DNA from: Lingula anatina
Taxonomy: Eukaryota; Brachiopoda; Lingulata; Lingulida; Lingulidae
Length of the DNA: 64,000 nucleotides
Direction: 5' to 3'
Assembly: GCF_001039355.2 (NCBI RefSeq)
Contig: NW_019776157.1
Span: 533,232-597,231, forward strand
Shown piece after piece: positions 59,901 through 64,000 of the stretch. The notes beneath the pieces are model-generated. The model saw only the letters and a list, made by a program, of their open reading frames with translations, was not told the DNA's origin and made no database searches. Within the stretch, counting starts at the first letter, position 1; the number at the start of each line of letters is the position of its first letter. The translations under genes were made by a program, and so were the position numbers.

Positions 59901-62900
59901 CCATGTTTCTGTTAAATGACAAAAACAAAAGTGAGAGATTATGAATCATGGAACAGAACTAAAAACAGTGTGATTTAATATTTCATTTTCATGGGCGTCC
60001 CATTTCATACATCTGTAATGAGTCAGAGAGAATATTTTAGGATTTTGAATTGGAGCACTAAACAGAACACTATGGATTGTTAAATATTTGATTTCTGTTG
60101 GAGGCGTGACATTTGTTAAGCGTTGATGTCTAATTTGTGGCAGCATTTTTTCCTATTCTCACTGCGATAATGAATTACTTTCAGAGTCATTAGTGATGCA
60201 TTATTAACTGCAAATATTGTAGCATATAATATAATCAATTGCCTGCGTGCTGTGTTATCTCATTGATTTGACAGACACACTAATGTCCAATTCCTGAATT
60301 TTTTTTATTTATTTATTTTCACTACAATGGAACCTCCCAATATAGCTTTTAAAGGTTGTTAGTACTGCAGATAAAGAAATTTTGTGATGTGGGACGAACT
60401 TCTAACATCAGGGCTAAAACTCTGTGCACTGGCAATGCCATCTTATTAAGCAATATAGAAGAATAGTCAAAAAGTAGTGAAAATGCCCTGTTTTGCAGAT
60501 GTCTTCAATTTTACAGGTTTTGGAAGAAAAAGATTAGAAACATATTTCTGGATAAAATTTGGGCTTGACATTCTTTCCTCCTAATCCCAGAAAATCTTGC
60601 TCAATTTTCCATTAAGTCATGCCATTACCAACTGTTTTGGATAATTCTCATATTGAATAAGTTTGATATTTTTGTTCTTATAATTGGTATTTTCATTCAC
60701 ATCTTCCTTGCATATACTGTTGTGGTGTCTCACCTAACACAGTGCCTTATCAATTTACATAATCTTGTCTCACCTAACATACTCGCCTCACCTAACACAT
60801 TCTCAACTAACACACTGCTGTCTCACCTAACACATTCATACCTCACCTTACACACTCGTCTCACCTAACACACTGCTGTCTCATCTTACACACTGCTGTC
60901 TCACCTTACACACTGCTGTCTCAACTAACACAATCTTGTCTCATCTAACACACTCATGGCTCACCTAACACAATCTTGTCTAACCTAACACACTGCTGAC
61001 TCACTTAACACAGCTGTATCCTGTGTTCTTCCAGAAGTGAAGTCTGGTCTGATGTTACCTAAAGGTTTAGATGATCTCCCTTCTGCGCTAGAGATGCCTC
61101 GAGAAAGACACCGATGGAACACCAATGAGGTGAGCACACCGTGGACTACACTATATACTTTTTATTATGACTTAGTATGACTTTATGATAAAAACTCCAC
61201 GCTTTTTACAAAATTAATTTTGATAGTCAAAAACATAGCCAAAACCAGCAAAGACTTGATTTATTGTAATTGTATCATAGTTTGCAAAAATTCAGTATGA
61301 AGCGACTAGTAAAGGTTAAATTGTCTTCTTAATTTTTTACCATTAGTCCGTCTCAGCTATTGAAATGTGTTCTGTTCTAGGAAATTGCCAGTATTCTGGT
61401 TGCGTTCTCCAAGCATGCTCAGTGGCAGCAAAATGAAGTGGGACTGAGGTGAGTTAACCTTATAATATACACAGAATAAATTCTAAACGCATAGACAAAA
61501 TGCTTATTTTCTGGAGGGAAAGGGGAGGACGAACATTTTATTTAGGAGAAATAGGCTCTCAATGATGAATGAACTTTCAGATATATAATTTTATAATCAC
61601 AGAATTTCTATAAAGCATTTTTGTAGTGCTTTTACTGCATAGAAATTAACTATAGTGTAGCCTGCCTTTTATTGTTGTTGTTTCCACTCAATAGGAATTT
61701 TGTAATATTAAGAAATTATGGCATGAAAAATACATTATCTGTAAAATTCACAATTTTCCCCCATTGAAAAGAAAAGTTATTGCTGTAGTTGCTTTGCGAT
61801 AAATTTATGATCATTTTCTCCCTGACATAGGCCTGCCAGTGGCTCCATGCTTCTCTACAGTAGAAAGAAGGTACGTTACAGAAAAGATGGTTACACTTGG
61901 AAGAAGAGGAAAGATGGAAAAACCACGCGAGAAGACCACATGAAGTTGAAAGTGCGCGGAGTGGAGGTATGTTTTTTAATTGAATTAATAGTAAATTTTA
62001 TGGTTAATTTTGTATGACAAAAATATTAATTTTATTGTACTGAAAATTAAATCAGAACAATATTAAATTAAAATTGATTTTCAGTTTCAAGAGCAAGCAC
62101 TTTAAAATAAGTAGACATTTTCAAAATTTTAGTTGCAAATTGATAACACCATTGATGACATTATTGAGTATTCTTTTTAGTGTATTTATGGATGCTATGT
62201 CCACTCAGCCTTGTTGTCAACATTTCACCGACGCTGCTACTGGCTCTTGCAGGTACAATTTCAAACAACATCATAGAATACAAGAAATTATAGTATGTTC
62301 TGAAGAGCTGCATATATTTGAGCTTAGCAGTGTTTGTGAAAATTAGCTAATAATAAAGATAAATCTACAAAAGAAATGTTTGTCATTACTTATGCTTAAA
62401 TTGAAGATGAGCAACTTTCGAAATTTCAGTTAATTATACCAAAGATGAACTGTAAAAAAAAAAAAAAAGAAGTTAACTTGTTTTATCCAAAATATAATTT
62501 TTCCTCCAGAACCCAGACATTGTTCTGGTTCACTATCTCAATGTGCCGTCCATTGACGATGCCAAACTGAGCATGCCCAGTCTCAGCCACTGCGAAAAGA
62601 AAGAATGGAGCAAGGAGGAACTTATTACTCAGCTGAAACCAATGTGTAAGTAACACGTGCCTTGGAATGTCAGGCCTGTAGCCAGCAGTTTCAAAAATGT
62701 GGTTCATTTTCTGAAAAAAGTGGACCTTTTAACGTGTACCTTTCACGTCTACGTAGATAAAATTTAAATCAGAGGGGACCTTTTCCCAGCAAAAAGGGGG
62801 TTCTTTCTAACCCCCCCTCCCCCCTTGCTGCCTAGCAACAGGCTTGAATGTTGATGATTTTTTTCCTACAGTTGAAGTAGAAAATAAAGTAAGATGTAAA

Positions 62901-64000
62901 AGCTAAGCTTAAAGCTAAATACCTGCCACAATTAGTGATTAATGAGCTTTCCTTTTGTCTGTATGGATCTGGTCAATCCTGAATTATTGTACCACCAGCG
63001 TTAGCGCTGGCGGTTCGAATGCGCTTACTCCAGGTGGTGGTACAATATCCGGAGGCGGTATCGCCTCTCTGATCCTCTAGTTGTGAATAGTTTCTGCTCA
63101 AAGTTTCAAGTTTCTTTAAGTTGATAAAATTCAGTGTTTTCATACATTTTTAAACAATATTATGGTGTTGGTTCCAGTTGCTGTTGCCAAAGACTTAGAG
63201 AGTGGCCACACAGAAACTCTGGTAAGAGAAAAATCTTTTTAATTTTGCCTGATTCAGAGCAGTTTGGAATAATTTACCGCATTTCATTGAGCCAGACCTC
63301 TTTGGTCATTAAGTCATGTTACTGCCTCCAAAATGTTCCCCAACATTTTCTCATACACATTTAATGTAATAAAACTTATTGATGGTATAATTCAGATGAA
63401 ATTTTACAATTCTTTAGGAAAGTGTATCTGACATTTAATCACTTTTCGCATTCATTTATTTCAAATACAACTTCTTGACTTGTATTGTATCCATTACTAT
63501 CCAAAAGCAGATGTAGTATGTAAAACACTACCATCTATTTTCAGTCTGACGAGACCCTACAGTCCATAGTTCAGCAGATGCTCTCCCAGCAGCACCAGCC
63601 TTCGCTCCCAGCCAAAACACACGAATGTCTGTGCGAGCAAGGCTGCACCTCCATGGACACGTGCACGCATACCAAGTGTCGAATCATCTCGCCCAAATCG
63701 GAGCACCTGGCCACTGCTGCGGTCACTCACAAACTCTTCCCGCAGCAACTGGCCACTCTGCCTACTGGTCAGAGGGTCAGCCTGGCCATGCACAATAAGG
63801 GTGTGGTCCTCAGACCCCCCGGGGATCAGGCCCAGCCCCTGATACTCAATCTGTCTCAGTTGCAAGCCAGCAATGGCTTAATTATTCTCAGTGGTAACGG
63901 CTCGGCGCCGATATCTATCATCGATGGATCTGTGATATCGCCACACCAAATGAACAAGCACAAAGAGAGCACTGAACAAACGGGTTCCTCAACTTCTGGT
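56936..64000 (+). CDS. CAMTA: Calmodulin-binding transcription activator, N-terminal part (partial)
   Basis: Eight exons join in frame: 56936-57254, 61035-61129, 61381-61448, 61831-61966, 62181-62252, 62510-62645, 63178-63221 and 63545 to the window end. Exons 2-6 encode the complete CG-1 DNA-binding domain, with RHRWNTNEEIASIL, GSMLLYSRKKVRYRKDGYTW, KKRKDGKTTREDHMKLKVRG, CIYGCYVHSA, FHRRCYWLLQ and NPDIVLVHYLNVP, ending ELITQLKPMF. The last exon has HECLCEQGC and KCRIISPK, as in vertebrate CAMTA1/2. The TIG domain, ankyrin repeats and IQ motifs lie beyond the edge. The nuclear factor binds CG-rich sites and responds to calcium/calmodulin. Exon 1 is unusual: about five imperfect repeats of a GQFxxLD motif. 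Confidence 0.95.
58029..58054. repeat. (AG)n microsatellite
   Basis: A GA dinucleotide run with a short interruption, in CAMTA intron 1. Confidence 0.85.
59094..59671. repeat. Tandem array of about 92-base units interrupted by a transposon
   Basis: Units share AAACTTTCA..AGA...TTCACATTGAACTTAGATGG, then TATTTTGG and a GAGC...TTTGCTT block. Three units lie at about 59430-59671. A fourth, more diverged, lies at 59094-59167, cut from the rest by the element at 59168-59403. Confidence 0.8.
59168..59403. mobile_element. Fold-back element inserted in a tandem array
   Basis: It begins TTAGACCCCATTTCCATAGA and ends GGGAATACACCCTTAGA, with AGATCGATCT at both arms, GGGGAGTCTCACTAGATTAC on the left and GTGAGCCCCCAGGGAGTTAG on the right. 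It has the same ends as 47022-47241. The flanking TTAGA repeat is consistent with a TTA target duplication. Confidence 0.85.
60728..61017. repeat. Minisatellite of about 20-base TCTCACCTAACACACTGCTG units
   Basis: About 14 imperfect units in direct order end only about 17 bases before the 3' splice site of CAMTA exon 2. They are rich in C and T and so make up the region where the branch point and pyrimidine tract should be. Confidence 0.92.
62981..63085. repeat. Palindromic member of the GGCGATACCGCC repeat family
   Basis: ATTGTACCACCAGC at the left is the inverse of GGTGGTGGTACAATAT at the centre. The right side carries GGAGGCGGTATCGCCTCTCT, also self-complementary. A GGTTCGAATGC core resembles a tRNA B box. 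Partial copies lie at 3889, 50980 and 55803. Confidence 0.8.

Larger units (their letters stand above)
57255..61034. other. Large first CAMTA intron
   Basis: 3.8 kb with a G run (57281-57290), an (AG)n tract (58029-58054), a tandem array split by a fold-back element (59094-59671) and a minisatellite (60728-61017). No coding signal recognised. Confidence 0.7.

Noticed and set aside
60728-61017. CRISPR-like array of 20-base units
   Set aside because: Units are contiguous and degenerate without spacers; it is a minisatellite.
63012-63022. A tRNA gene around the GGTTCGAATGC motif
   Set aside because: I could not fold a cloverleaf or find an A box and CCA-side acceptor stem; the motif sits in a hairpin repeat.

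Overview
The window is nuclear DNA of an animal. Genes are split by GT/AG introns, intergenic DNA is AT-rich, and the proteins are recognisable orthologues of animal genes (L3HYPDH, JKAMP, CCDC167, SLC25A29, SLC25A48-like, CAMTA). Very frequent fold-back (MITE-like) elements and several-percent divergence between duplicated stretches fit a highly heterozygous marine invertebrate. A lophotrochozoan is my guess; I cannot name the species. Single n characters at 12679, 25187, 28883, 39884 and 56032 and an N run at 52189-52545 look like scaffold joins.

Layout: 1-195 (-) is the first coding exon of L3HYPDH, running off the left edge. 503-3592 (+) is JKAMP in seven coding exons. The two genes are divergent, as in vertebrates. 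5590-6579 (-) is an intronless rhodopsin-family GPCR. 14865-22301 (-) is an 11-exon gene for a membrane-anchored leucine-rich-repeat protein. Its exons 4-10 occur a second time at 8864-12455, probably because two contig ends carrying different alleles overlap at the join at 12679. 25284-26927 (+) is CCDC167. 27849-29923 is another duplicated stretch around a join.

30775-36158 (-) is a mitochondrial carrier of the SLC25A48 type with two alternative last exons, each encoding a complete C-terminal half. 37190-39883 holds an LTR element with no visible gag or pol. Its 867-base interior carries an EF-hand protein gene ending inside an inverted LTR fragment, and the interior begins again after the second LTR. 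40024-43198 and 49843-55551 (+) are two tandem SLC25A29 genes for mitochondrial basic amino acid transport. The first lacks its start exon, whose expected place lies beyond the join at 39884. 56936-64000 (+) is the N-terminal part of CAMTA with a complete CG-1 DNA-binding domain, running off the right edge.

There is no operon logic here. The themes are a conserved L3HYPDH-JKAMP pair, a cluster of related mitochondrial carriers on opposite strands with matching early exon structure, and heavy invasion by several families of fold-back elements. The most unusual objects are the LTR element carrying an EF-hand gene and the carrier gene with exchangeable C-terminal halves.
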